From the NCBI GenBank assembly GCA_963788085.1, contig CAWBFS010000004.1, positions 62,001 to 126,000 of the forward strand: a stretch of 64,000 nucleotides of DNA. The letters run 5' to 3'. Of the stretch, positions 29,011 through 37,883 are shown piece by piece. Every line of letters begins with the position of its first letter. The stretch's first letter is position 1. The notes under the pieces were generated by a model that saw only the letters and a program-made list of their open reading frames with translations, was not told the origin of the DNA and did no database searches. Origin of the DNA: AP-15 sp963788085. Lineage in GTDB: Bacteria; Pseudomonadota; Alphaproteobacteria; ATCC43930; CGMCC-115725. A program made the position numbers and the translations under genes.

Positions 29011-29667
29011 TCACGCCGGTATTGGTGCGATGAGCCCCACATCATCTTCTTTGATGTTGTTGACCCGATCGCTGACCGGGGCGATGGTCATCGTGCCGGT
29101 ATAGGGGACCAGCAGCCGCTTTGCCGTCGCTTCGGGGCCGGTGAGCCAACGCTGGTAATCGGCAGGCGCGATGATCACCGGCATACGTTCGTGCACCTCG
29201 CTGACCAATTTGTTCGCCCGCGTCGTGACGATCGCGAAGCTCTCGACCGGCTCGCCGGTCTCGGGCGTCCACTTCTCCCAAAGCCCGGCAAAGGCGCACA
29301 GCGCTCCATTGCGCAGCATGATCTTGTAGGGCTGTTTCCTCGCCCCTCTCGTCCGCCATTCGTAAAACCCGTTCGCCGGGACCAGACACCGTTGCGTCTG
29401 AAACGCCGAGCGAAAGACCGGTTTGTCGTCGATCTCCTCGGCGAGCGAATTGATCATTCGAGCGCCGAGCGAAAGATCGCGCGACCACGGCGGCACCAAG
29501 CCCCATCGAGCGAGACGGACCGCCCTGAGCTTCTCGACCGCGACCACCATCGGAGAGAGCTGAGTCGGCGCGATGTTGTACCGCGGCACCAGGTCCGGCA
29601 CGTGGTCGACCAGGAACTTCTTCTTTATTTCAGCCGCACCGGCTGTGAGGTAAAAGCGCCCGCACAT
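29011..29667 (-). CDS. SRAP-family DNA-protein crosslink protein (YedK/HMCES type)
   Basis: SRAP proteins bind abasic sites in single-stranded DNA through a thiazolidine bond with the N-terminal Cys2 and so protect replication. The 218-residue protein begins MCGRFYLTAG, with Cys2 in place. Other conserved elements are PRYNIAPTQLSPMVV, RMINSLAEEIDDKPVFRSAF, CLVPANGFYEW (the active-site Glu) and HERMPVIIAP (the active-site His). No SOS box was noted upstream. It converges with ppiC across a palindromic repeat. The family call is firm. Confidence 0.93.
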   Translation of the reverse strand: MCGRFYLTAGAAEIKKKFLVDHVPDLVPRYNIAPTQLSPMVVAVEKLRAVRLARWGLVPPWSRDLSLGARMINSLAEEIDDKPVFRSAFQTQRCLVPANGFYEWRTRGARKQPYKIMLRNGALCAFAGLWEKWTPETGEPVESFAIVTTRANKLVSEVHERMPVIIAPADYQRWLTGPEATAKRLLVPYTGTMTIAPVSDRVNNIKEDDVGLIAPIPA

Positions 29668-29744
29668 AAGCGGACTATAGCACCACGCCGGGCCGGCGGC
29701 ATAAGTCCTTGCTTCGCGGATGTCGACCCGGCGCTCCGGTTAGA

Positions 29745-30179
29745 TTACTGGCGTCCGTGAAGCCATAGTGCGGTTATGTAGCCCAGGGCGAAGCCGGCGA
29801 CCATCATCATGAACGGCTGTTCTTCGAGCTGATGGGATAGGACCTGACCCACCTGCCGCACCGCCCCCAGTACGGGATCAGCCGCGCCGTTCGCCGAAGA
29901 TCTCTCGTGCGATCCGGCGAAGCGCGCGGTTTTTCCGGACAGATTTCGCGCCGCGGCGCTGCCGGGGTCGGCATACGCGTCTCCCACTCGCTCGCCGACG
30001 GCCTCTGCGGTCTTTTCTGGAATGCTCGCCCGAGGTCCCGCAGGCTTTGCTAGCCGTTGCGCCATTTCCTCCGGCGACACGTCAGGCTGTTCCTTGACGG
30101 CGTAAGGCGGCGGGTCCCCATGCCTTTGGCCAACAGCCTCTTCGGCGATCGCGTCCGGATCCTGTTTTCTGGTTTGCAT
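29745..30179 (-). CDS. Small protein with C-terminal membrane anchor, DUF883-like
   Basis: The 144-residue protein is polar and rich in Pro, Ala and charged residues for about 115 residues, then ends in a single membrane helix and short tail (PFMMMVAGFALGYITALWLH, then GRQ). That layout resembles ElaB/YqjD/DUF883 proteins, which anchor ribosome- or stress-related material to the inner membrane, but sequence similarity is weak and restricted to the tail. The ATG is preceded by a GGAGGGAG purine stretch. Its function is not known. Confidence 0.55.
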   Translation of the reverse strand: MQTRKQDPDAIAEEAVGQRHGDPPPYAVKEQPDVSPEEMAQRLAKPAGPRASIPEKTAEAVGERVGDAYADPGSAAARNLSGKTARFAGSHERSSANGAADPVLGAVRQVGQVLSHQLEEQPFMMMVAGFALGYITALWLHGRQ

Positions 30180-30484
30180 GGTGATCTCCCTCCTCCCTCA
30201 GGCGGACACTGTCATCGAAGTACAACATCGAGCGAGGATCCGAATTCCCGGCGCGATGATGAACGACGCGTACGGCCCGCCTCTGGCGTCGGCACTCGCC
30301 GCCGACAAAGGGCAGAGCCCATCTACCGGAAGGATCGCTCATAGTTTCTTAACAATAACGGCGATCTTTAAGACATTGGCAATATTAAACACAATTATCC
30401 GAACTTAAACCATCTTGCTACTTGGGATTTCTCGCATATTCGAATTAATTGCATGCAGTCTCTCAAAGAACAGCAGGCAGAGCT
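30180..30484. other. Intergenic region, partly AT-rich, between divergent genes
   Basis: Nothing coding is supported. The part from 30345 to 30450 is noticeably AT-rich for this genome (TTCTTAACAATAACGGCG, then AATATTAAACACAATTATCC) and is the likely promoter region of the PEP-CTERM gene. I could not settle on definite -35 and -10 boxes. Confidence 0.4.
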
Positions 30485-31209
30485 ATGAAAATTGTTTCGG
30501 CAGCAGCACTGGCGCTCGTCGTGAGCGCAGTCGGTGGCATGGCGAACGGCGCAGCCGCGGCGCCGATCACCTACGATTTCACCGGCCCGACCTCTGGAAC
30601 AAATGTCGACCTTGGACAGTCGCACATCTATACGCCTGCGGGCGCGCCCAGTATCACGGCTGAGGCAGGAACATACTCGGGTTCCTCACCCGCCAACAAC
30701 AGTGCGTTCAATACCGGATCCGGTGTCCATCTGGTCGGCAACGATCGCGGCGCCGATGAGCAGGGTCTCGGTGTCTGCGGCACGACGAGCGGCAGCTGCA
30801 GCGGCGGTCAGCTTACCGGGGAGGATGGCGAGATCGAGCGGGGCGGAAAGGAGGTTGTCCGACTGGATATCACCAACCTGCTTGCGACTTACGGCAATTT
30901 CCAGATCAACGCGGACTCCGCGACGGACGGGGAGCTGCTGGGAGTTTTTACGAGCAACTCAGCGGCTTCCCTTGGCACAAAGATCGCAGACATTACCAGT
31001 GCGCAAAACAATGTAAGCATTACCCCTACGGGTGATTTCCTCTACTTCGTCTCTGATTCAAGCTGGGGTGGCGCGAATGTCTTGCTGCATTCGCTCACAG
31101 TGACGCCCGATGCTGTCCCGGAGCCTGCGAGCCTGCGCTCCTCGCCACGGCGCTCTTCGGCGCGGGCGTCTTGCGGCGAAAGGAACGGCCGGTTTTTGCT
31201 CGCTGTTAG
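30485..31209 (+). CDS. PEP-CTERM sorting-domain secreted protein, tail frameshifted
   Basis: The ATG at 30485 opens a signal peptide (MKIVSAAALALVVSAVGGMA, then NGAAAAPITYDF). The mature part of about 190 residues is rich in Gly, Ser, Thr and Asn, with a lone disulphide-type pair (CGTTSGSC). The end reads VPEPASL, the start of the PEP-CTERM motif. One base is missing right after it; restoring it gives ALLATALFGAGVLRRKERP, a standard membrane helix and basic tail ending at 31209. PEP-CTERM proteins are exported and processed by exosortase, usually in strains making exopolysaccharide. No exosortase gene is in the window; a flippase and glycosyltransferase lie about 8 kb away. Confidence 0.8.
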
Positions 31210-32506
31210 CGCAGCGGTGTGAACGCAGTCTCACGCGTCCGCAACAGGATCACGAGGGTGACGATAGCGGCGGTGATTACGTAGAAGGCCGGTGCATGAT
31301 TGTTGCCCGTTGTTCGCACGAGAAAGGTCGCGATGAACGGCGCGAAACCGCCAAAGATCGCAACGGCGATGTTGTATCCGATCGACAAAGCGGTGTAGCG
31401 CACGCGAGTCGGAAAGATCTCGGCATAGAAGGCCGGGCATGCTCCCGCGTAGGGCACATAGAGCAAGACCATCAGCAGCTGCGCCAGTGTGGCCAGCCCG
31501 ACACTGCCCGACGAGGCCATCAGGAAAAACGGATAGCCCAGCACTAGGTAGCCGATGCAGGAGGCGATCAACAGAGGCCGCCTTCCGACGCGGTCCGACA
31601 GCCAGCCCATCAACGGCAGCAGCAGCACGAACACGGCAAGACACGACGTGCCGATCCACAATGCCGTGCTCTGCGGCAGTTTGCCGACCGAACTCATGTA
31701 GTTTGTCAGGTAGACGAGCGCGATATAATAGGCGACCGTGTTGTGCAACGTCACGCCGAACCCGAGCAGGGTTTCGCGCGGGTATTGTCTGAGAGCCTCG
31801 CCCAGCGGCGCGGCAGCGACCGCGCCTTGTTCCTCGATCTCGGTGAATTTGGGCGTGTCGTCGAGCCGCCACCGCAGATAAAAGCCGACCGCGCCGACGG
31901 CAATGCCGAACAGGAACGGCAACCGCCAGCCCCAGGCGAGCCGGTCGGCTTGCGGCAACACCGCATTGAGCAACGCTGCAGTCAAGGAGCCGAGTAAAAA
32001 GCCGCCGCCAACCCCGACGAGCTGCCAGGAGCCGAAGAAGCCCCGCCGCGCGGGCGGCGCGAATTCGACGATGTAAGCGGTCGAGCCGCCCCATTCGCCG
32101 CCCGCCGAAAGCCCCTGGAATAACCGCACGACGACGAGGAGGATCGGTGCGAGCACGCCGGCTTGGCTATAGGTCGGCAACAGCCCCATGCGCGAAAGTC
32201 GCGAGCGCCATCACGAAAACCACGGTGCTCAACGCCTTGCGGCGGCCTTGACGGTCGCCGTAGATGCCGAACAGCACTGAGCCCACCGGCCGCATAACAA
32301 AGCCGACGCCAAACACCGCAAACGTCGACAACAACGAGACGACCGGGTCGCCGCCCGGGAAAGAACAGCTGCGATATCGTCGATACGAGGTACCCGTAGA
32401 CGCCGAAATCGTACCATTCGAGGACATTGCCGATGACGCCGGCAGTGATCGCCTTGCGGTATTGCGTGCCGGTACCCGCCGCGGGATCGGCTGCCGCGGC
32501 AGTCAT
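31206..32506 (-). CDS. MFS transporter of the metabolite:H+ symporter (ProP/KgtP) type, frameshifted
   Basis: The joined protein of about 430 residues has 12 likely membrane helices. The N-terminus GNVLEWYDFGVYGYLVSTIS is the mark of the MHS subfamily, and FGIYGDRQGRRKALSTVVFV is the MFS motif after helix 2. LPLMGWLSDRVGRRPLL is the second copy. The frame breaks near 32365 and near 32185, but the protein can be followed across both (LFFPGGDPVVSLLSTFAVFG, and ATFAMGLLPTYSQAG). MHS proteins import organic acids, proline or betaine with protons. The substrate is unknown. Its end overlaps the PEP-CTERM gene by a few bases, convergently. Confidence 0.85.
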
Positions 32507-32522
32507 ATCCGCTCCGCGATTT

Positions 32523-32909
32523 TCAGCTGTGACTTGCGCCGATATGCGCGACGGCCTCGATCTCCACTTTGAGTGACGGGTTCGCCAAGGCCGCCACCTG
32601 GACCAGGGTCGAGGCCGGGAAATTGCCGGTGAAGAATTCGCGTCTCGCTTGCCACACCTTCTCGCGCTGGGTGATGTCGGTGACGAAGATCGTCACCTTG
32701 ACGACATCGGCCATAGTGCCGCCTGCCGCCGCGAGGAGATGACGAATCTTGGTGAAGATCACCTTGGCCTGGGCGTATTCGTCGCCTTCGCTTCCTCCGG
32801 CAGTCATGCCCGCGACGTAGGCGACCCCGTTCACCACCAGGCAATTCGACCAAGTGCCGGCCGCGGGCTCCGCCACCTCGGGACTGACGGCGCGGACAAT
32901 CTTGCTCAT
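32523..32909 (-). CDS. Rid-family protein lacking the catalytic arginine
   Basis: From the ATG at 32909 the 128-residue protein has the YjgF/Rid fold: WSNCLVVNGVAYVAGMTAGG, then VVKVTIFVTDITQREKVWQA and ANPSLKVEIEAVAHIGA. In RidA deaminases the strand before the last reads PART, with the arginine that hydrolyses enamines and imines. Here it reads PAST. By known subgroup rules this makes it a Rid4-7 type member without classical deaminase activity. It lies three bases downstream of an LLM-type flavin enzyme on the same strand, a pairing seen in catabolic gene clusters, so the two likely act on the same compound. Confidence 0.8.
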   Translation of the reverse strand: MSKIVRAVSPEVAEPAAGTWSNCLVVNGVAYVAGMTAGGSEGDEYAQAKVIFTKIRHLLAAAGGTMADVVKVTIFVTDITQREKVWQARREFFTGNFPASTLVQVAALANPSLKVEIEAVAHIGASHS

Positions 32910-32911
32910 CG

Positions 32912-33757
32912 CTATGCTCCCAACTGCTGTTTGAGCTTGGCCACGCGGTCCAAGATCGGCAGAACTTCGTCCGCCTTGGCCGGAGGCACCGGAAAATTCA
33001 CCCGTACGACGCCGAGGTCGCGGTAGCGCTTCAGCATATCCGGGTATTCCGGCGCGCCGCCCAACGTCACCGGCAAGGATTTCGGGTCGCGGCCGGCCTC
33101 CTCTGCCATCTGCCGGAAGCGTGGCAAGTATTCCTGCGGATTGCCGCTGCTGGCGTTCGGGTACCAGCCGTCGCCATAGCGCACCGCGCGGCGCGCCGCC
33201 CACGGGAAGGCGCCGCCGAGAATGACCGGCGGGTGTGGCTTCTGCACCGGTTTCGGCCAGGTCATCATCGGCGAGAAATGGACGATGTCACCGTGATATT
33301 CGGCGGTCGATTTGGTCCAGATCTCCTTCATCGCCTCGATCTGCTCCCGCATCTTTTTGAAGCGAGACGTGAACTCGGTGCCGTGGTTCTCGATCTCCTC
33401 GGCATTCCAGCCGCCGCCGATGCCGAACAGAAAGCGCCCGTTCGAGATCTGATCGATCGAGGCGACGAGCTTGGCGGTCTGCATCGTATCACGCTGGATC
33501 ACCAGGCACACACCGGTGCCGAGCTTGAGCCGCTTGGTGACCGCCGCCGCCGCGGCGAGCGTCACAAACGGGTCCATCACGTCGTAGTACCGCTTCGGCA
33601 ATTCGCCGCCGCCGGGCGCCGGTGTGCGCCGCGGCACCGGGATGTGCGAGTGCTCGGCCACCCACAGCGCGTCGAGCCCCCGCTCCTCCATCGCAATCGC
33701 AAGCTCGGTCGGTGAGATCGAGTAATCGGTGAAAAAGATCGAGACACCGAATTCCAT
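32912..33757 (-). CDS. LLM-class F420-/FMN-dependent oxidoreductase
   Basis: The 281-residue TIM-barrel protein shows the luciferase-like family pattern: MEFGVSIFFTDYSISPTELA, LDALWVAEHSHIP, LKLGTGVCLVIQRDTMQTAK, ISNGRFLFGIGGGWNAEEIE and KPHPPVILGGAFPWAARRAV. The SxGxGW-type segment IGGGWN is the cofactor-binding loop. Members use F420 or reduced FMN to oxidise or hydroxylate small molecules. No F420 biosynthesis gene is in view, so the cofactor is uncertain. The Rid-family gene follows after two bases and is probably co-translated. Confidence 0.88.
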   Translation of the reverse strand: MEFGVSIFFTDYSISPTELAIAMEERGLDALWVAEHSHIPVPRRTPAPGGGELPKRYYDVMDPFVTLAAAAAVTKRLKLGTGVCLVIQRDTMQTAKLVASIDQISNGRFLFGIGGGWNAEEIENHGTEFTSRFKKMREQIEAMKEIWTKSTAEYHGDIVHFSPMMTWPKPVQKPHPPVILGGAFPWAARRAVRYGDGWYPNASSGNPQEYLPRFRQMAEEAGRDPKSLPVTLGGAPEYPDMLKRYRDLGVVRVNFPVPPAKADEVLPILDRVAKLKQQLGA

Positions 33758-33782
33758 TGTTCCCTCCTGCCGCTACTCAAAA

Positions 33783-33907
33783 GCTCCTCTCCGCCCTTTA
33801 GGGGGGAGAGGAAGGGGCCCGTTGCGGAGCAACGGGAAGGTGAGGTGGGCGGCGCCGCAGACCGGGCGCTCGGCCCCCTCACCCTACCCTCTCCCCCGGC
33901 CGGCGGG
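33783..33907. repeat. Composite GC-rich palindromic repeat
   Basis: The left hairpin is TCCTCTCCGCCC with GGGGGGAGAGGA (33785-33811). A second hairpin, CCCGTTGC GGAG CAACGGG, spans 33818-33836. The right end is CCCTCACCCTACCCTCTCCC. It fills the gap between the LLM gene and the end of the CoxL-type gene, and resembles the composite at 50105-50245. Confidence 0.7.
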
Positions 33908-33931
33908 TTAGAAAGTTTGACGAGAGTAATT

Positions 33932-36284
33932 TCACGATCGGCGGGCTTGTTGGATCGCGCGCCAGACGCGTTCCGGGGTCGCCGGCATATCGATGTGGGT
34001 GACTCCGTATTCCGACAGCGCGTCGACGAGTGCGTTCATCACCGACGGCAGGCCGCCGGCGCAGCCCGCCTCGCCGCAGCCCTTCGCGCCGAGCACGTTG
34101 GTCGTCGCCGGAACCGGATGGAATTCGTGCGTGAACAGCGGAGCGTCTTCGGCGCGCGGCAATGCGTAATCCATGTACGAGCCGGTCAGCAATTGGCCCT
34201 GCCTCGTCATAGATCGTGTGCTCGCGCAACGCCTGGCCAATGCCCTGCACGATGCCGCCATGGGCTTGGCCGTTGACCAGCAGCGGATTGATGACGGTGC
34301 CGAAATCGTTGACGAACGCATAGCGGACCACGTCGACCATGCCGGTCTCGGGGTCGACCTCGACTTCGGCGATATGGCAGCCGTTCGGGAATGCGGAGGG
34401 CGGGCCGTCGGCGACGAGCTGCACATCGAGGCTCTGCGGCAATTCCGGCGGCAACTTCAGGCCGGAGCGGATCTTCTCGGCCAATTCCATGATGCCGACC
34501 GAGCGGTCCGTGCCGGCGATCACGAACCTTCCGGCGTGGAATTCGATGTCCGCGACCGCCGCCTCCAGCACATGCGCGGCGATCTGCTTGCCGGTCTCGA
34601 CCACCTTGTCGCCGGCCGCGACGATCGCGGTGCCGCTCGTCATCATCGATTTCGAGCCGCCGGTGCCGCCGCCGGCGATCAATTCGTCGCTGTCGCCCTG
34701 CAGCAGCCGGATCTTGGGGAACGGGATGCCCAAACGCGTGCTGAGCACCTGCGCGAAGGGCGAGGCGTGGCCCTGCCCGTAATCGAGTGTGCCGGTAATG
34801 ATCGTGACGGTGCCCTCCGCCTCGAACCGGATGCCGCCCATCTCGCGGCCGGGTGGGCCGGTCAGTTCGAGGTAGTCGCTGATGCCGCGCCCGCGGAGCC
34901 GCCCGCGCGCCCGGCTTTCCGCCTTGCGCGCGGCAAAGCCGTCCCAATCGGCAAGCGCCAAGGCTTGGTTCAGCAGATTGGTGAAGTCGCCACTGTCATA
35001 GGTCGTGCCGTTGGGGGCCTTGTACGGCATCGCCTCCGGCGGGATGTGGTTGCGCCGGCGCAACTCGACCCGGTCGATCCCCATTTCGGCCGCGGCTGCG
35101 TCAACCAGCCGCTCCATGTAATAATTGGCCTCCGGCCGTCCGGCGCCGCGATAGGCGCCGACCGGTGTCGTGTTGGTGAACATGCATTTTGTCGAGACTT
35201 CGATCAGCGGGGTCTTGTAGACGCCGAGCGTGTTCCTGACGGCATTGCGGGTCGGCGGGCCCGGCGCGCCGTAAGTCGCGCCGAGATTGCCGTAGATGGT
35301 CAGCCGCACCGCCAGAAAATGGCCGTCGCGGTCGAGTGCCAACTCGGCTGTCGTCTCGGCGTCGCGGCCATGCGTGTCGGACAGGAAGCTGCCCGAGCGG
35401 TCGTCGGTCCATTTGACCGGGCGGCCGAGTTCGCGGGCCGCGTGCATGATGCAGTAATATTCGGCATAGGTCGGCTGTTTCATGCCGAACGAGCCGCCGA
35501 CCCGATCGGTTATCACGCGCAATTTGTCGCGCCCGACCCCGAACACGCCGGCGATGTAATTGCGGAACCCGAACACGCCCTGGCCCGGCACATGGAGCGT
35601 CCAGTGCTGTCGCTCGGGCTCGTACTCGGCAACTCCGGCGCGCGGCTCCATTGCGTTGACGACGATGCGGTTGTTGCGCAACTCGAGCCGCGTGACATGC
35701 GCGGCGGCGGCAAAGGCGGCGGCGACCTTCTCACTGTCTCCATAATGGAAATCGAGCCCGACATTCCCCGGAACCTCGTCATACAGCTGAGGGGCGCTGG
35801 GGGCGGCCGCCTCCCGGGCTGACGTCACGGCGGGCAAGGGATCGATTTCGACGACCACGGCTTCCGCGGCGTCCCTGGCCTGCGCGGCGGTCTCGGCCAC
35901 AACGGCAGCGATCGGGTCCCCGACGTAACGGACCTTGTCGGTGTCCAGCGCATACCGGGTCGGGCTACGCATCGGCGTCCCGTCCCGATTGTTCATGACC
36001 TGCCGCGGCGGCAGCGGCCCGACACCCCCTGCTTCCAGATCCGCCGCGGTATAGACCCCGAGCACACCCGGCATGCTGCGCGCCGCTGCGGTGTCGATGC
36101 CGCCGATCATCCCGTGCGCATAATGGCTGCGCACGACCCCGCAAAAGGCTTGGCCCGGAAGATTGATGTCGTCGGTGAACCGGCCCTTTCCGGACACGAG
36201 GACCGGGTCTTCGCTGCGCGGCACCGGCTGTCCGATCGCAAATCGATCGAGATCGAGCAGTGTCGGATCGACGAAGTCATCCAT
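33932..36284 (-). CDS. Molybdenum hydroxylase large subunit, CoxL form-II type, one frameshift
   Basis: The protein of about 784 residues belongs to the xanthine dehydrogenase family large subunits that hold the molybdopterin cofactor. The N-terminus has GQPVPRSEDPVLVSGKGRFT. The active-site loop reads GAYRGAGRPEANYYMERLVD; AYRGAGR is the signature of putative form-II CO dehydrogenases rather than true form I (AYRCSFR). The C-terminal GAKGCGEAG loop is intact. The frame breaks near 34197 inside EAGQLLTGSYMDYALPRAED, where one extra C in GGGCCAATT explains it. The iron-sulphur (CoxS) and FAD (CoxM) subunits are not adjacent. Its substrate is therefore open. Confidence 0.88.
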
Positions 36285-36393
36285 GCGTCACCTCTTTCGC
36301 CCTGCGCAAACTAGCGCCTCGATGCAGCAGTCGCCAAGCGTCAAGCCAATCGTCTAAACCACGACTTATTGCGGGAACCATCTGGTCTGATCG

Positions 36394-37731
36394 ATGAGGA
36401 CGAGCACCGAGCCTAACGAGCCCGGAGAAAGACATACGGCCTTGCTCGCGGCGCGGATCGCGCGCCACTGGGCACGGCGTCGCCCGAGACGGGGGCTGCT
36501 GGCTTTGCTCGGCCCCGGTTTGATCACCGGGGCCTCGGACGACGATCCGAGCGGGATCGCCACCTATTCACAGGCCGGGGCGCAATTCGGCTACAGCATG
36601 GTTTGGGTCATGCTGTTCACCTGGCCTCTGATGGCCGCCATCCAGGAAATCAGCGCCCGCATCGGCCGCGTCACCGGGCACGGCATCGCCGGCAATATCC
36701 GGCGGCATTACCCGCCCTGGCTGCTGCGGGCAATCGTCGTGCTGCTGCTCGCCGCCAACATCATAAATCTGGGGGCCGATCTCGGCGCGATGGGGGAAGC
36801 GTTGCGGCTGCTCATCGGCGGCCCGCCGCATCTCTATGTCGTGGCCATTGCCGTCGGCTGCGCGCTGCTCGAAATCTTTGTGCGCTATGAGCGCTATGTC
36901 TCGATCCTGAAATGGACGAGCGTCTCATTATTCGCCTACGTTGCCACGGCGCTGGTCGTCGACGTGCCGTGGGCTCGGGTCGCCTACAACCTCGTCGTGC
37001 CCACCCTCAGCTGGGACAAGGACTACATCGTCGCGATCGTTGCGGTGCTCGGCACGACGATCACACCCTATTGCTTCTTTTGGCAGTCCTCGCAGGAGGC
37101 GGAGGACGAGCGCGTCGATCCCGCCGCGCACGCGCTGATCGAGGCGCCGGATGAGGCCCGGTCCGAGATTAGCCGCATCCGGGTCGACACCTATCTCGGC
37201 ATGGGGTTCTCGAACTTGATCAGCCTCTTCATCATCATCACGACGGCGGCGACCCTCAATGCGCACGGCATCACCGACATCCAGACCTCGGCGCAAGCGG
37301 CGGAGGCATTGCGGCCAATCGCTGGCGTCTTCACCTTCGCCCTCTTCGCCGCCGGCATCATCGGCATCGGTGTGCTGGCCGTGCCGGTGCTGGCCGGGTC
37401 GGCCGCCTATGCGCTCGGCGAGGCGTTGGATTGGCCGACCGGGCTCGCACGCAGGCCGCTCGATGCAAAAGCCTTCTACGGCGCGATCGCGGCCGCCACC
37501 TTGGTCGGCGTCGCGATTAACTTCGTCGACCTCGACCCGATCAAGGCATTGTTCTGGTCGGCCGTCATCAACGGCGTCGTGGCGGTGCCATTGATGGTCG
37601 TGATCATGCTGATGGCGATGCAGCGCAGAGTGATGGGAGCCTTCACGCTGCCGCGGCTGCTATGGGTTATTGGATGGCTCTCAACCGCCGCAATGGCCGT
37701 CGCCGTCGCGGCGATGTTTCTGACCTGGTGA
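36394..37731 (+). CDS. NRAMP-superfamily transporter without canonical metal motifs
   Basis: This 445-residue membrane protein has about 11 helices and the NRAMP (SLC11) order. Helix 1 reads GPGLITGASDDDPSGIATYS, so the canonical DPGN metal motif is DPSG here. Helix 6 reads LGTTITPYCFFWQSSQEA instead of the MPH motif that binds Mn2+ or Fe2+. Other parts (QEISARIGRVTGHGIAGNIR) fit the family. NRAMP relatives lacking both motifs transport other ions, such as Mg2+, or are uncharacterised. So the fold is sure and the substrate is not. It is divergent from the coxL-type gene. Confidence 0.85.
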   Translation: MRTSTEPNEPGERHTALLAARIARHWARRRPRRGLLALLGPGLITGASDDDPSGIATYSQAGAQFGYSMVWVMLFTWPLMAAIQEISARIGRVTGHGIAGNIRRHYPPWLLRAIVVLLLAANIINLGADLGAMGEALRLLIGGPPHLYVVAIAVGCALLEIFVRYERYVSILKWTSVSLFAYVATALVVDVPWARVAYNLVVPTLSWDKDYIVAIVAVLGTTITPYCFFWQSSQEAEDERVDPAAHALIEAPDEARSEISRIRVDTYLGMGFSNLISLFIIITTAATLNAHGITDIQTSAQAAEALRPIAGVFTFALFAAGIIGIGVLAVPVLAGSAAYALGEALDWPTGLARRPLDAKAFYGAIAAATLVGVAINFVDLDPIKALFWSAVINGVVAVPLMVVIMLMAMQRRVMGAFTLPRLLWVIGWLSTAAMAVAVAAMFLTW

Positions 37732-37754
37732 CCCGGTATCTGCGCCTTTTGCGG

Positions 37755-37847
37755 TGTCATTGCGAGGAGCGCCTCGCGCGACGAAGCAATCTCAAGCGGG
37801 CGAGCGCTCAGCGGCCCGAGATTGCTTCGCTCCCGCTCGCAATGACG
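37755..37847. repeat. Dispersed palindromic repeat pair (TCATTGCGAG type)
   Basis: The left end is GTCATTGCGAGGAGCGCC with GACGAAGCAATCTC; the right end is GAGATTGCTTCGCTCCCGCT followed by CGCAATGAC. The two ends are inverted copies about 90 bases across. It lies between the NRAMP-like gene and the end of an amidohydrolase gene, as in the copies near 24.6 kb and 25 kb. Confidence 0.8.
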
Positions 37848-37883
37848 ACCCCACGGTGGCGGCTCGATTTGATCGAAACCACG

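Noticed and set aside
34173..35822. A 549-codon open frame on the + strand opposite the coxL-type gene
   Set aside because: It is the complement of well-conserved molybdenum hydroxylase sequence and has no motifs of its own.
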